Assembly (NCBI RefSeq): GCF_014489615.1
Contig: NZ_CP060825.1
Coordinates: 372,001-436,000, forward strand
Origin: Streptomyces genisteinicus
GTDB taxonomy: Bacteria; Actinomycetota; Actinomycetes; Streptomycetales; Streptomycetaceae
Reading direction: 5' to 3'
DNA: 64,000 nucleotides
Shown piece after piece: positions 1 through 8,160 of the stretch; the first letter of the stretch is position 1; every line of letters starts with the position of its first letter. The position numbers and the translations under genes were made by a program. The notes beneath the pieces were generated by a model that was not told the DNA's origin, ran no database searches, and saw only the letters and a list, made by a program, of their open reading frames with translations.

Positions 1-1842
1 GTAGATGACGTACGCGGCGCGGCCGAGGGGGACGGAGAGGCCGAGCGGGGCGTGGGCCGTCGCGGCGAGGGCGGCGGCGGTCTCCGGGGCGTCGGTGACG
101 ACGTGCCGCGCACCGGGCGCCGCGGGGAGGCCGGCGGCCGTCTCCCGGTCGGTGACCACGGTCCGCGCGCCGGAGTCGGCGAGCATGTGGGCGATCCGGT
201 CGGCGGGGTGGTCGGCGTCCAGGGGAAGGTAGGCGGCCCCGGCCTTCATCACGGCGAGCAGTGCCACGATCAGCCCGGGTGAGCGCGGCAGCGCGACGGC
301 GACGACGTCCTCGTCCCGTACGCCGGTGGCGCGCAGCAGCCGGGCCAGCCGGTTGGCCTCCGCGTCCAGCGCGGCGTAGGTCAGTTCGGTTTCCTCGCAG
401 ACCAGGGCGACCGCGTCGGGAGAGCGGCGGACCTGTGCCTCGAAGGCGTCCGGCCAGGACAGTTCCGGCACGTCGCGGGGTGCGGTCCCGAAGGTGTCCA
501 GCAGCAGGGCGCGTTCGCCGTCCGTGGTGAGGTCGATCCGTCCGAGCGGGGCGTCCGGGTCGTCGGCGAGGGCGTCGAGGAGCAGGCCGAAGCAGTGCTG
601 GTGGCGGGCGAGGGTCTGTTCGTCGCACATGGCGGCGTCGGCGTCGAGGTCGATGCGCAGGGTGCCGTGCGCGCTCTCGCCGACGGTGATCGCGAGGTCG
701 CTGACGGGTCCGGTCCACTCGCAGCGCAGGTCTCCCCCGGCGGTGCCGAACGGCAGCCGGCCGGTGCCGGGCAGGATGTTGACGGTGGGGCCCACGAGTT
801 CGGCCACGCCCTCGGCCAGACCGAGTTCCCTGGCGAGGTCCTCGGCACGGTACCGGCTGTGGGCGAGCGCCTCGGCGATCCGGTCGCGCACCTGTGCGGC
901 CAGCCCGCTCCCGGTGGTGCCGCCGCTCATGGTCAGACGCAGGGGCACGATGTTGGACACCATGCCGGGCACACCGGCGCTCTCCGGGTCGCGGCGGGTG
1001 GTCACCGGCAGGCCCAGCACGAGGTCGTGGGCGCCGCTGACCCGGTGGAGGTAGGCGGCGACGGCGGCGACGAGCAGCCGGGAGACGCGTACGCCGCAGG
1101 CGTCGGCGGCGGCCCGCAGGCGTGCGGTGTGCGCGGCGGACAGTTCGGTGGTGCGCCGCAGCCTCCGGCCGACGAGACCCGGGCCGCGTTCGACGAGGCG
1201 CACGGGTTCGGCGCGGCCGGCCAGCCGGCCGTGCCAGTAGGCGCGGTCGGCCGTGTGCTGCGCCGATGCCCGGTAGGCGCGTTCGGCGTCCACGAGCCGG
1301 CCGAGGGACGGGAGGGAGGCGGTGTCGGTGCCGGGCCGGCCGGCACCCGAGTAGAGCTCGCCCGCCCGGCGGTTGACGAGGGCGACGGTGACGCCGTCGA
1401 CGGCGATGTGGTGGTAGCGCTGGTACCACAGGACACGGTCGTCGCCGACGCGGAGCAGCGCGTGGGCGTGGAGGGGGTCCCGCGCGAGGTCCACGGGGCG
1501 GCCGCGTTCGGCCTCCGTCCAGGCGCGTGCGGCGTCCGCCGGATCGGGCGCGTGCCGCAGGTCGACGACGGGGACGGGCACCGGGACGGGGGCGGGCCAC
1601 TGGCGCGGGGTGCCGTCGGCCGCCGCCCCGATGCGGACGTGCAGGCACTCGGCCTCCTCCACGGCCCGGCGGACGGCGCCGGCCAGGCGGTCGAGGTCGA
1701 CCTCGCCGCGCAGTTCGAGGGTGAAGGCCACGTTGAGCGCCGCGCTGTCCGGCTCGATGAGCTGGGCCAGCCACATCCCGTGCTGTCCGCCGGTGAGAGG
1801 CGTGCCCGCGGCTGCCGTCCGGTCAGGCTCGGCGTGAAGCAT
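1..1842 (-). CDS. Non-ribosomal peptide synthetase, N-terminal part (condensation + start of adenylation domain); runs off the window
   Basis: The reading frame starts with ATG at 1842 and is still open at base 1, giving 614 residues. A condensation domain fills roughly residues 14-440 and has the catalytic motif HHIAVDG at 144-150. An adenylation domain begins near residue 450. Its core motif AYVIY sits at the window edge, so substrate specificity cannot be read. Starting with a C domain suggests acceptance of an acyl or peptidyl donor rather than self-loading. The gene lies downstream of an ornithine hydroxylase on the same strand and near a formyltransferase, so I infer assembly of a hydroxamate siderophore containing N5-formyl-N5-hydroxyornithine, as in coelichelin. 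The exact product is unknown. Confidence 0.93.
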   Translation of the reverse strand, partial: MLHAEPDRTAAAGTPLTGGQHGMWLAQLIEPDSAALNVAFTLELRGEVDLDRLAGAVRRAVEEAECLHVRIGAAADGTPRQWPAPVPVPVPVVDLRHAPDPADAARAWTEAERGRPVDLARDPLHAHALLRVGDDRVLWYQRYHHIAVDGVTVALVNRRAGELYSGAGRPGTDTASLPSLGRLVDAERAYRASAQHTADRAYWHGRLAGRAEPVRLVERGPGLVGRRLRRTTELSAAHTARLRAAADACGVRVSRLLVAAVAAYLHRVSGAHDLVLGLPVTTRRDPESAGVPGMVSNIVPLRLTMSGGTTGSGLAAQVRDRIAEALAHSRYRAEDLARELGLAEGVAELVGPTVNILPGTGRLPFGTAGGDLRCEWTGPVSDLAITVGESAHGTLRIDLDADAAMCDEQTLARHQHCFGLLLDALADDPDAPLGRIDLTTDGERALLLDTFGTAPRDVPELSWPDAFEAQVRRSPDAVALVCEETELTYAALDAEANRLARLLRATGVRDEDVVAVALPRSPGLIVALLAVMKAGAAYLPLDADHPADRIAHMLADSGARTVVTDRETAAGLPAAPGARHVVTDAPETAAALAATAHAPLGLSVPLGRAAYVIY

Positions 1843-2393
1843 CGTTCGACTGGCCCTTTCGCGTGGGGTGCTGGGGACGTGCGTGGCGGCGCAGGGGCGC
1901 CCGGGGCGGCGGTCCGTTCCGGGTGCGCCGCGCGGGGGCGGCGCGGTCGGTCGGCCGCCGGGACGCGCGGAGCAGGTCGTCGGTGCGTACCGGAGCGGGC
2001 CGCCCGCGCGAGGAATCTGCGGGCGGGGCAGCGGGTGCCGGTCACGGCCCCTGCCGGACCGTCCCGGCCGGAGGACGGCTGCCGCGACGCCCTGTGCCGG
2101 ACCGTGCGCCGGGCTGCGCCGGACCGCGGACCGGCCCGTCCGGAACCCGGTCGAAACCGGCCACCGGCCCGACCGGCCCGGTTCGCCCGTCGTGCCCGGT
2201 CACGGCTCCCGGGACACGCCCGGACGCGGCCCCGCGGCGCCCGCCCGTGCTGTGCCCGCGGGCCTGCACGCCGGCCGGCGGCGCGGGAGGCCCCCGGCCG
2301 GGTACGGCGTCGGGATGCGATGCCGGTCCGCCCCGGCCGCCGGATGCCCGCCTCGGGGGTCGGCTCCGGCGCGCGGGCCGGCGTACGCGGCCG
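1843..2393. other. 551-bp gap between siderophore hydroxylase and NRPS; no gene recognised
   Basis: No reading frame here looks like a protein. I specifically looked for an MbtH-like gene, a common NRPS companion, and found none. No iron box is visible. The NRPS could be transcribed from the upstream hydroxylase promoter as a long operon, or have its own promoter in this stretch. Confidence 0.5.
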
Positions 2394-3752
2394 CTACCCG
2401 GGCGTGCCGATCTCGTCGGCGAGCCGCTGGGGCTCGGCGCCGGCCGTCCCGGGGCCCGGGCCGCGGTCGATGATGGACTGGAGGATCTCGCCGACCCGGA
2501 TCGCGGTGTTCGACAGCAGCGACGAGGTGATGCCGTGGGTGTGTTCGGTGCCGCCCTGGAGGTAGATGCCGCAGCGGGTGCCCGGCGAGGTGACGACCCG
2601 GTAGTCGCGTGCGACGAGCGGGCGTCCCTCGGGGTCGCGGCGGCAGAGGCCGGCGACGTCGCCGAGCAGGCCGAGGGCGTCGGCGGGCCGGTAGCCGGTG
2701 GCGTAGACGACGACGTCCGCGTCGAGCGGGGTCTTCTCGCCGGTGACGAGGGACTCGACCATGGTGCGGACCCCGTCCGGCGCCTCGACGACGTCGGTGA
2801 GCCGGGAGACGTTGAGGAAGCGCAGGCGTTCCGCGCCCAGCACCTTCTCCCGGTACGACTCCCGGTAGAGGTCCTGGATCAGGTCGATGTCGACCACGGC
2901 GTAGTTGGTGTTGCCGTGATAGTCCATCAGCTTGCGCTTGATGTCGGCGGGAGCCGTGTAGTACTCGTCGACGGCCGCGGGGTCGAAGATCCGGTTGGCG
3001 AAGCTGCTGTCGTCGGCCGGGCTGTAGCCGTAGCGGGAGAAGACCGCGCACACCTCCGCCTCGGGGAAGCGGCGGTGCAGGTAGGCGACGTTCTCCGCCG
3101 CGCTCTGCCCGGCTCCGACGACGACGAACCGGCTGGGGGCGGTGCCGTCGAGGGTGTCGACGCGGGAGAGCAGGTCGCTGGTGTGCCAGATCCGCTCGGT
3201 GCGTTCGACGCCGTCGGGCATCTGGGGCCGCAGTCCGGTGCCGATCACCAGGTTGCGCGCCCGGTGGACGACCGTCTCCCCGCCGGCGCGGGCGGTGACG
3301 TCGACGTACTCGACGACGCCGTCGCGCACGACGGGCGTGACGGCGACGACCTCGTGCCCGTACGAGACCATGTCGTCGACCTTGGCCGCCGCCCACTCGA
3401 AGTAGTCGTGGAACTCGACCCGCAGCGGGAAGAGGTTCTTGTGGTTGACGAAGTCGATCAGCCGGCCCTTGCTCTGGAGGTAGCACAGGAAGCTGTACTC
3501 GCTGGCCGGATTGCGCAGGGTGACCAGGTCCTTCAGGAACGAGACCTGCATGGTCGCGTCGTCGATCAGCATCCCGCGGTGCCAGCCGAAACACGGCTGC
3601 CGCTCGAAGAAGTGGGCGGTGACCGCCCCCTGCCTGCCGACGCCGGCGTTGTGCTCGCCGAGTGCCAGGGCCATGGCCACATTGGACGGCCCGAAGCCGA
3701 TCCCGATGATGTCGTGGATCGGTGGTGCGTCGTCGGGAAGGGGCTGAGACAT
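2394..3752 (-). CDS. L-ornithine/L-lysine N-hydroxylase (siderophore flavin monooxygenase)
   Basis: This 452-residue protein belongs to the SidA/PvdA/IucD/CchB family. These enzymes use FAD and NADPH to hydroxylate the side-chain amine of ornithine or lysine, the first step to a hydroxamate iron ligand. The FAD-binding motif GIGFGPSN is at residues 17-24, the NADPH-binding GAGQSA at 213-218, and the family ATGY motif near 351. The adjacent formyltransferase makes ornithine the likelier substrate, giving N5-formyl-N5-hydroxyornithine as in coelichelin. The ATG at 3752 follows a potential ribosome site. The upstream region shared with the divergent formyltransferase holds two iron boxes, so expression should rise under iron limitation. 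Confidence 0.93.
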   Translation of the reverse strand: MSQPLPDDAPPIHDIIGIGFGPSNVAMALALGEHNAGVGRQGAVTAHFFERQPCFGWHRGMLIDDATMQVSFLKDLVTLRNPASEYSFLCYLQSKGRLIDFVNHKNLFPLRVEFHDYFEWAAAKVDDMVSYGHEVVAVTPVVRDGVVEYVDVTARAGGETVVHRARNLVIGTGLRPQMPDGVERTERIWHTSDLLSRVDTLDGTAPSRFVVVGAGQSAAENVAYLHRRFPEAEVCAVFSRYGYSPADDSSFANRIFDPAAVDEYYTAPADIKRKLMDYHGNTNYAVVDIDLIQDLYRESYREKVLGAERLRFLNVSRLTDVVEAPDGVRTMVESLVTGEKTPLDADVVVYATGYRPADALGLLGDVAGLCRRDPEGRPLVARDYRVVTSPGTRCGIYLQGGTEHTHGITSSLLSNTAIRVGEILQSIIDRGPGPGTAGAEPQRLADEIGTPG

Positions 3753-3870
3753 GTCACTCCCATCGTGCGGGTTGGAGCTCGGTCAATCGCCGGTCAGGCG
3801 TGTGCGAGAGCGGGATACGCAGAGGGCCGGGTACGCGGCGGGGAAGGGCAGGGGGCACCCGGGACAGAAC

Positions 3871-3889
3871 TTAGGTAAAGCTAACCTGA
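3871..3889. promoter_or_regulatory. Iron box 1 (DmdR/IdeR-type operator)
   Basis: The 19-base palindrome TTAGGTAAAGCTAACCTGA closely matches the actinobacterial iron-box consensus TTAGGTTAGGCTAACCTAA. It lies about 120 bp upstream of the hydroxylase start, in the divergent interval. It is the operator class bound by iron-loaded DmdR1/IdeR repressors. Confidence 0.9.
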
Positions 3890-3972
3890 ACCGCGTCCCC
3901 TGTCGACGGGACGGCGCGTTTCCCGCTGCGGCGAGAGCGTCAACTTGGCCTGAAATAGCCCTCGTTGAAACC

Positions 3973-3991
3973 TAAGGTAAGCCTTGCTTTA
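3973..3991. promoter_or_regulatory. Iron box 2 (DmdR/IdeR-type operator)
   Basis: The sequence TAAGGTAAGCCTTGCTTTA is an imperfect iron box with a well-conserved left half. It lies 39 bp upstream of the formyltransferase ATG, where a bound repressor would cover its promoter. Together with box 1 it gives each divergent transcript its own operator. Confidence 0.8.
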
Positions 3992-4029
3992 CTGGCGCGG
4001 GTCATGTCCCGTTCCAGAGGAGGAACCCC

Positions 4030-4977
4030 ATGCGGGTCGTCATGTTCGGCTATCAGACCTGGGGCCACCGCACCCTGCAAGCGCTCCTGGACTCCGAACA
4101 CGACGTGGTCATGGTGGTCACGCATCCGCGGAGCGAGCACGCCTACGAGAAGATCTGGAGCGACTCGGTCGCCGATCTCGCCGAACAGCACGGCGTCCCC
4201 GTGCTCATCCGCAACCGGCCCGACGACGAGGAGCTGTACGCCCGCCTGAAGGAGGCGGATCCGGACATCATCGTCGCCAACAACTGGCGCACCTGGATTC
4301 CCCCGCGCATCTACGGGCTCCCCCGCCACGGCACGCTGAACATCCACGACTCGCTGCTGCCGAAGTACGCCGGGTTCTCCCCGCTGATCTGGGCACTGAT
4401 CAACGGGGAGCCCGAAGTCGGCGTCACCGCCCACATGATGGACGAGGTGCTGGACGCCGGCGACATCGTCGACCAGCGCGCCGTCCCCGTCGGCCCCCGT
4501 GACACGACCACCGACCTGTTCCACAAGACCGTGGACCTGATCGCCCCGGTCACCGTCGGCGCCCTGGGCCGCATCGCCGCCGGCGACACCGACTTCACCC
4601 CCCAGGACCGCACCCAGGCCACCTTCTTCCACAAGCGCGCCGAGGAGGACATCCGCATCGACTGGAACTGGCCGGCCGAAGACCTCGAACGGCTCGTCCG
4701 CGCCCAGTCCGCGCCCTACCCGAGCGCCTTCACCCACCACCGGGGCGAGCGCCTGGAGATCCTCGCGGCGACCGTCTCCGAGGGCCGCTACGGCGGCACG
4801 CCGGGCCGCATCTTCTACCGGGAGGGCGACGGCGTCGTCATCGTCGCGGGCGCGGACGCCCGCACCGGACGCAACCACGGACTCGCCGTCACCCGGGTCC
4901 GCACCCACGACGGGCGCGAGCTGCCGGCCCTGGAGTACTTCACCTCGATGGGCGGCTACCTCACCGCACGGCCCTGA
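4030..4977 (+). CDS. Methionyl-tRNA-formyltransferase-like N5-hydroxyornithine formyltransferase (CchA-type)
   Basis: This 315-residue formyltransferase carries the Fmt catalytic triad in place: Asn104 and His106 in LNIHDSLLP, and Asp142 in LDAGD. Family members transfer a formyl group from N10-formyl-tetrahydrofolate. Housekeeping Fmt would formylate Met-tRNA. The divergent hydroxylase and flanking iron boxes instead point to formylation of N5-hydroxyornithine for a siderophore, as for coelichelin CchA. A strong site (AGAGGAGGA) precedes the ATG. The gene ends in a long hairpin shared with the convergent downstream gene. Confidence 0.9.
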   Translation: MRVVMFGYQTWGHRTLQALLDSEHDVVMVVTHPRSEHAYEKIWSDSVADLAEQHGVPVLIRNRPDDEELYARLKEADPDIIVANNWRTWIPPRIYGLPRHGTLNIHDSLLPKYAGFSPLIWALINGEPEVGVTAHMMDEVLDAGDIVDQRAVPVGPRDTTTDLFHKTVDLIAPVTVGALGRIAAGDTDFTPQDRTQATFFHKRAEEDIRIDWNWPAEDLERLVRAQSAPYPSAFTHHRGERLEILAATVSEGRYGGTPGRIFYREGDGVVIVAGADARTGRNHGLAVTRVRTHDGRELPALEYFTSMGGYLTARP

Positions 4978-5020
4978 CCGCCTTCCGGTACCGCGCCCTG
5001 CCGCGGTGCCGGAAGGCGGT
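4977..5020. terminator. Bidirectional terminator hairpin
   Basis: Two 19-base arms (4977-4995 and 5002-5020) pair fully apart from one G-U position, with a 6-base loop. The stem touches the stop codons of both convergent genes, so it can end both transcripts. There is no U-tract, as is usual in Streptomyces. Confidence 0.85.
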
Positions 5021-6075
5021 CACCACGCGGCCTCCAGCAGGGCCCGCAGCACGGCGGCTTCGGGGGCGCGCGGGTTCGGATACGGGCGGGCCGCCACCCG
5101 CTCGGCGACGGCGCCCAGTCCGTCCCGCGGCACCCCGAGCGCCCCGAGACCGTCGGGGCCGCCGTCCCGCTCGGCGAGCCGCCGCACGGCGGCCACCGGG
5201 TCGCCGCCCGTGGCCGGGCCCAGCCGCGCGGCGGCCCGCGGCGCGGACGGCAGGTTGAACGCCATCACATGCGGCAGCAGCAGCGCGTGCAGCCGGGCGT
5301 GCGGCAGGCCGAAGGAGCCGCCCAGCACATGGGCCAGCTGGTGGTGGAGCCCCATCCGGGTCTGCGCCAGGCACAGGCCCGCCAGCCAGGCGGCCTCCTG
5401 GAGACGCTCCCGGCCTGCGAGCTCCCCCGGCGCGGCGAGCACCTCCGGCAGGGCGGTCAGCAGCCCGCCGGCGGCCTCCGTCGCGAGCGCGTCGCTGACC
5501 GCCGTGGCGTCCGGCGCCCAGAGCGCCTCCACCGCGTGCGCGAGGGCGTTCAGCGCACTGGCCCGGGTGAGTTCGGCAGGCATCCCCAGCGTCAGCTCCG
5601 GGTCGTAGACCACCGTCCCCGGGACGACCGCCGGATCGCGCCGGGTGGTCTTCACCCCGTTCTCCGTCTCCCCCAGCACGGGCGTCACCTCGGACCCGGC
5701 GTAGGTGGTCGGGACCGCGATCTGCGGCATTCCGGTGCGGGCGGACAGCGCCTTGGCGAGCCCGACGGCGGAGCCGCCGCCGACGGCGACCACACAGTCC
5801 GCGCCGGCTGCCCCGGCGCTCCTCGCCGCCTCGTCGGTCACGGCGACCGGCGTGTGCACCGCGGGCCGCCCGAAGCGTGCCGCCAGACGTGGGCCGAACG
5901 CCCGCGCCAGCTCGTCCGCGGCGCCGGCGGCCGAGGGAGCCGCCACGAGCAGGACCCTGCGGGCCCCCAGCCGCTCCGCCTCCGCCGGGACACGGTGCCG
6001 GGCACCGGGCCCGGACAGGACGCGGGAGGGGAACGTCTCGTGGACACGCACCCGGGCGGTGCCGCTCTCGGACAT
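5020..6075 (-). CDS. Maleylacetate reductase (iron-containing alcohol dehydrogenase superfamily)
   Basis: This 351-residue protein has the nucleotide-binding stretch VAVGGGSAVGLAKAL near residues 95-109 and the family blocks PTTYAGSEVTP and HVLGGSFGLPHARLHA. Maleylacetate reductases reduce maleylacetate to 3-oxoadipate with NAD(P)H, at the end of hydroxyquinol and chloroaromatic degradation. No ring-cleaving dioxygenase lies beside it in this window, so the physiological substrate is uncertain. I chose the ATG at 6075 because GGAGG precedes it; the open frame extends further upstream without family similarity. Confidence 0.85.
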   Translation of the reverse strand: MSESGTARVRVHETFPSRVLSGPGARHRVPAEAERLGARRVLLVAAPSAAGAADELARAFGPRLAARFGRPAVHTPVAVTDEAARSAGAAGADCVVAVGGGSAVGLAKALSARTGMPQIAVPTTYAGSEVTPVLGETENGVKTTRRDPAVVPGTVVYDPELTLGMPAELTRASALNALAHAVEALWAPDATAVSDALATEAAGGLLTALPEVLAAPGELAGRERLQEAAWLAGLCLAQTRMGLHHQLAHVLGGSFGLPHARLHALLLPHVMAFNLPSAPRAAARLGPATGGDPVAAVRRLAERDGGPDGLGALGVPRDGLGAVAERVAARPYPNPRAPEAAVLRALLEAAW

Positions 6076-6297
6076 GTCGTGTGCCTCCGTCGGTTCGGGT
6101 CCGGGCGTCCCTCCCCCGGCCGCCCGGCCACCGGGCGGGCACCACCGTACGGCCCGGGAGCGCCGCTGCCCCGTCACGGCGTGCCCGGCCCGATCCCGTC
6201 ACGGCCTGCCCGCCTCGCCGCCGCCGGCATCCCACCGCCGGCACCGCACGGCACGGGCGCCGTGACACCCGCCCCTCCCCGGGCCGATACTGGCGGC

Positions 6298-7191
6298 ATG
6301 AACGGGACCCCGCCCGCGCTCACCGAACTGCGCGCACGGGTGGCGGCCGGGATCTTCCGGCGCGTCGCCGGTCCGTCGGGCCCCGCCACCCGTGACCGCA
6401 TCCACCTCACGCCCGGACCCCGGTGGTTCGCCCCGGACCGGCCGATCCGGCGGGTGCACGGCGACGCCTCGATGTTCGTCGGAGGGCTGCGCGCCCTGCT
6501 GCTCCAGTCCCTCCACCCGCTGGCGATGGCGGCCGTGGCGGCGCACTCCGGCTACCGGGGCGACCCGTGGGGACGGCTCCAGCGCACCAGCACCTTCCTC
6601 GCCGTCACGACGTTCGGCACCTCGGACGACGCCCAGGCGGCGGTCGATCTCGTCCGCTCGGTGCACGGGCGCGTCGCGGGAACCACCGCCGAGGGGCTGG
6701 CGTACCGGGCCTCGGACCCCTGGCTGCTCGGCTGGGTGCACGCGGCCGAGGTGGACAGCTTCCTCCGGGCCCACCAGCGCTTCGGGGCCGCCCCGCTCGA
6801 CCGTGCGGGCTGCGACGCCTACGTACGCGACATGGCACGGGTGGCACGGGCACTGGGCGTGCCCGACCCGCCGCTCGACGTGTCCGCCCTGGCGGAACGC
6901 ATCGACGCCTACCGTCCCGAGCTGCGTGCCACGGAGCAGGCCAGGGAGGCCGCACGCTTCGTGCTGCTCCACCCGCCGCTGCCGCTCGTGGCCCGGGGCC
7001 CGTACGCGCTCCTCGCCGCGAACGCGGTCGCCTCCCTGCCGCCCTGGGCGTCCAGCGCCCTGGGCCTGCCCGGCTTCCCCGGCCCTGCCGGGACGGCGGT
7101 ACGCGCGACCGGTCACGCCCTCACCAGGGGCATCCGATGGGCCATGTCGCCTCCCCCGCAGGACGCGGCGGTCCGGACCCCGCCCGGCTGA
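6298..7191 (+). CDS. Oxygenase MpaB family protein (DUF2236)
   Basis: This 297-residue protein belongs to the DUF2236/MpaB family, typical of actinobacteria and fungi. The family is named for the mycophenolic acid enzyme MpaB and is related to latex-clearing haem proteins. Recognisable blocks include GLRALLLQSLHPLAMAAVAAHS (haem-ligand region), RTSTFLAVTTFG, and a conserved WVHAAEVDSF segment. The substrate cannot be deduced. It is divergent from the maleylacetate reductase across about 220 bp. An IS remnant begins 56 bp after its stop, so the gene itself appears intact. Confidence 0.82.
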   Translation: MNGTPPALTELRARVAAGIFRRVAGPSGPATRDRIHLTPGPRWFAPDRPIRRVHGDASMFVGGLRALLLQSLHPLAMAAVAAHSGYRGDPWGRLQRTSTFLAVTTFGTSDDAQAAVDLVRSVHGRVAGTTAEGLAYRASDPWLLGWVHAAEVDSFLRAHQRFGAAPLDRAGCDAYVRDMARVARALGVPDPPLDVSALAERIDAYRPELRATEQAREAARFVLLHPPLPLVARGPYALLAANAVASLPPWASSALGLPGFPGPAGTAVRATGHALTRGIRWAMSPPPQDAAVRTPPG

Positions 7192-7247
7192 GCGGACACC
7201 GCGGGCCCACGGGCCCACCCACCGGCCCGCAGCGGTCCGGGCGGACC

Positions 7248-7273
7248 AGGGCCTGTTGCGAAAGTCGATCTTG
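7248..7273. repeat. Left terminal inverted repeat of the IS remnant
   Basis: 26 bases, exactly complementary to 8135-8160. The match ends immediately on both sides of the repeat. Confidence 0.92.
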
Positions 7274-7324
7274 GTGAGGTTAGGGTTCCTACCTGTCGGC
7301 TTCGTGTAGGGAGGGTCGGGGACC

Positions 7325-7810
7325 GTGGACGCTCACGTACAGACTCGTGTTTCGGCATACGCAATCGCTGTGGAGGGTGATCGACTGCTGCTGATCCGGC
7401 TGTCGGATGCATCGCCAGTCTTCGCGCCGGGTCTGTGGCACATGCCAGGCGGCGGAATCGACCCGGGTGAACAGCCTGTGGAGGCCTTGTCCCGTGAACT
7501 CCGGGAGGAGACAGGGCTTGAACTCGCTGATGCTCGACTGCTCGACGCGCGGACCTACGCGGTCCGGAGGAATAGAGTGAGCTGGAGCCTCACAGCGTTG
7601 TTCTACGTCGTCGCCCTCAAGGGCGGGGCGCCGGCCGTGAGCGAGATCGATGGCTCCACCGATGCCGTGGCGTGGATTCCTCTGGCCGACTTGCAGCACG
7701 ACACCATGCTGTCACCAGCAGCAGCCGACGCGCTCCGCATACTTGAGCAGGCGGAAAGAGCCGGTCACAGCCACTCGTTGAGGACTGCGACCAGCACGGT
7801 TGCCTCGTAA
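7325..7810 (+). CDS. NUDIX hydrolase carried inside the IS remnant
   Basis: This 161-residue protein starts with GTG at 7325 behind GGGAGG. It has an exact Nudix box (G-x5-E-x7-REUxEExGU) from GGIDPGE to REETGL around residues 42-64. The family hydrolyses nucleoside diphosphates linked to another group, such as oxidised nucleotides or nucleotide sugars; the substrate is not predictable here. The gene is visibly less GC-rich than its neighbours, suggesting transfer. Its last 15 codons run antisense through the end of the transposase fragment, so its natural C-terminus may have been replaced at a recombination junction. Whether it is functional is uncertain. Confidence 0.85.
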   Translation: MDAHVQTRVSAYAIAVEGDRLLLIRLSDASPVFAPGLWHMPGGGIDPGEQPVEALSRELREETGLELADARLLDARTYAVRRNRVSWSLTALFYVVALKGGAPAVSEIDGSTDAVAWIPLADLQHDTMLSPAAADALRILEQAERAGHSHSLRTATSTVAS

Positions 7811-8127
7811 CGGACGGCGAGCTTCTCGTATCGCGTGGCGACTGCTCTGTGGCGCTTGAGCCGATTGATTCCGCACTCGACTGCATGTCGCTCGCGGTAG
7901 TCGGTCTTGTCGAACTTCGGCGGCCGACCACCGAGGGAGCCGAGCTTGCTGCGGTTGCGGACCCGGTCCGCAGGCACCGGGATCGTTGCCTTGATACCCC
8001 GCCTACGCAGGTAGGAGCGGTTCTTCCGGGAGTCGTATGCCTTGTCGGCCCGCCCTCGGTCCGGCCGCTTGCGGGACCGCCCCACTCCCAGACACGGCAC
8101 CCGGATCGCCTCAAGCACCGTGCTCAT
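7765..8127 (-). pseudogene. IS5-family transposase, C-terminal fragment
   Basis: The fragment encodes 120 residues matching the C-terminal part of IS5-type DDE transposases. It includes RADKAY with the second catalytic Asp, GGRPPKFDK, and [16 protein letters not shown] with the catalytic Glu. The N-terminal two thirds, including the first Asp, are missing. The frame joins the right inverted repeat almost directly, showing an internal deletion. It cannot be active alone. Its 3' end overlaps the NUDIX gene antisense by 46 bp. Confidence 0.9.
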
Positions 8128-8134
8128 GGACGAA

Positions 8135-8160
8135 CAAGATCGACTTTCGCAACAGGCCCT
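8135..8160. repeat. Right terminal inverted repeat of the IS remnant
   Basis: Exact reverse complement of 7248-7273. Its two outermost bases supply the last two bases of the TAG stop of the adjacent minus-strand gene. Confidence 0.92.

Larger units (their letters stand above)
7248..8160. mobile_element. Decayed IS5-type element with perfect 26-bp terminal inverted repeats and a captured NUDIX gene
   Basis: Perfect 26-bp inverted repeats end at 7248 and 8160 (outermost bases AGGGCCTGTTGCGAAAG). Between them lie a plus-strand NUDIX gene and, on the minus strand, only the C-terminal third of an IS5-family transposase. Normally the transposase stop sits just inside one end. Here about 490 bp containing the NUDIX gene separate the stop from the left repeat. 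I see no target-site duplication. I read this as a non-autonomous derivative that could be mobilised only by a related transposase elsewhere. Confidence 0.85.

Noticed and set aside
1843..2393. Possible MbtH-like gene between hydroxylase and NRPS
   Set aside because: MbtH companions are common, but none of the frames shows the conserved Asn-Pro-Phe-Asp start or Trp motifs.
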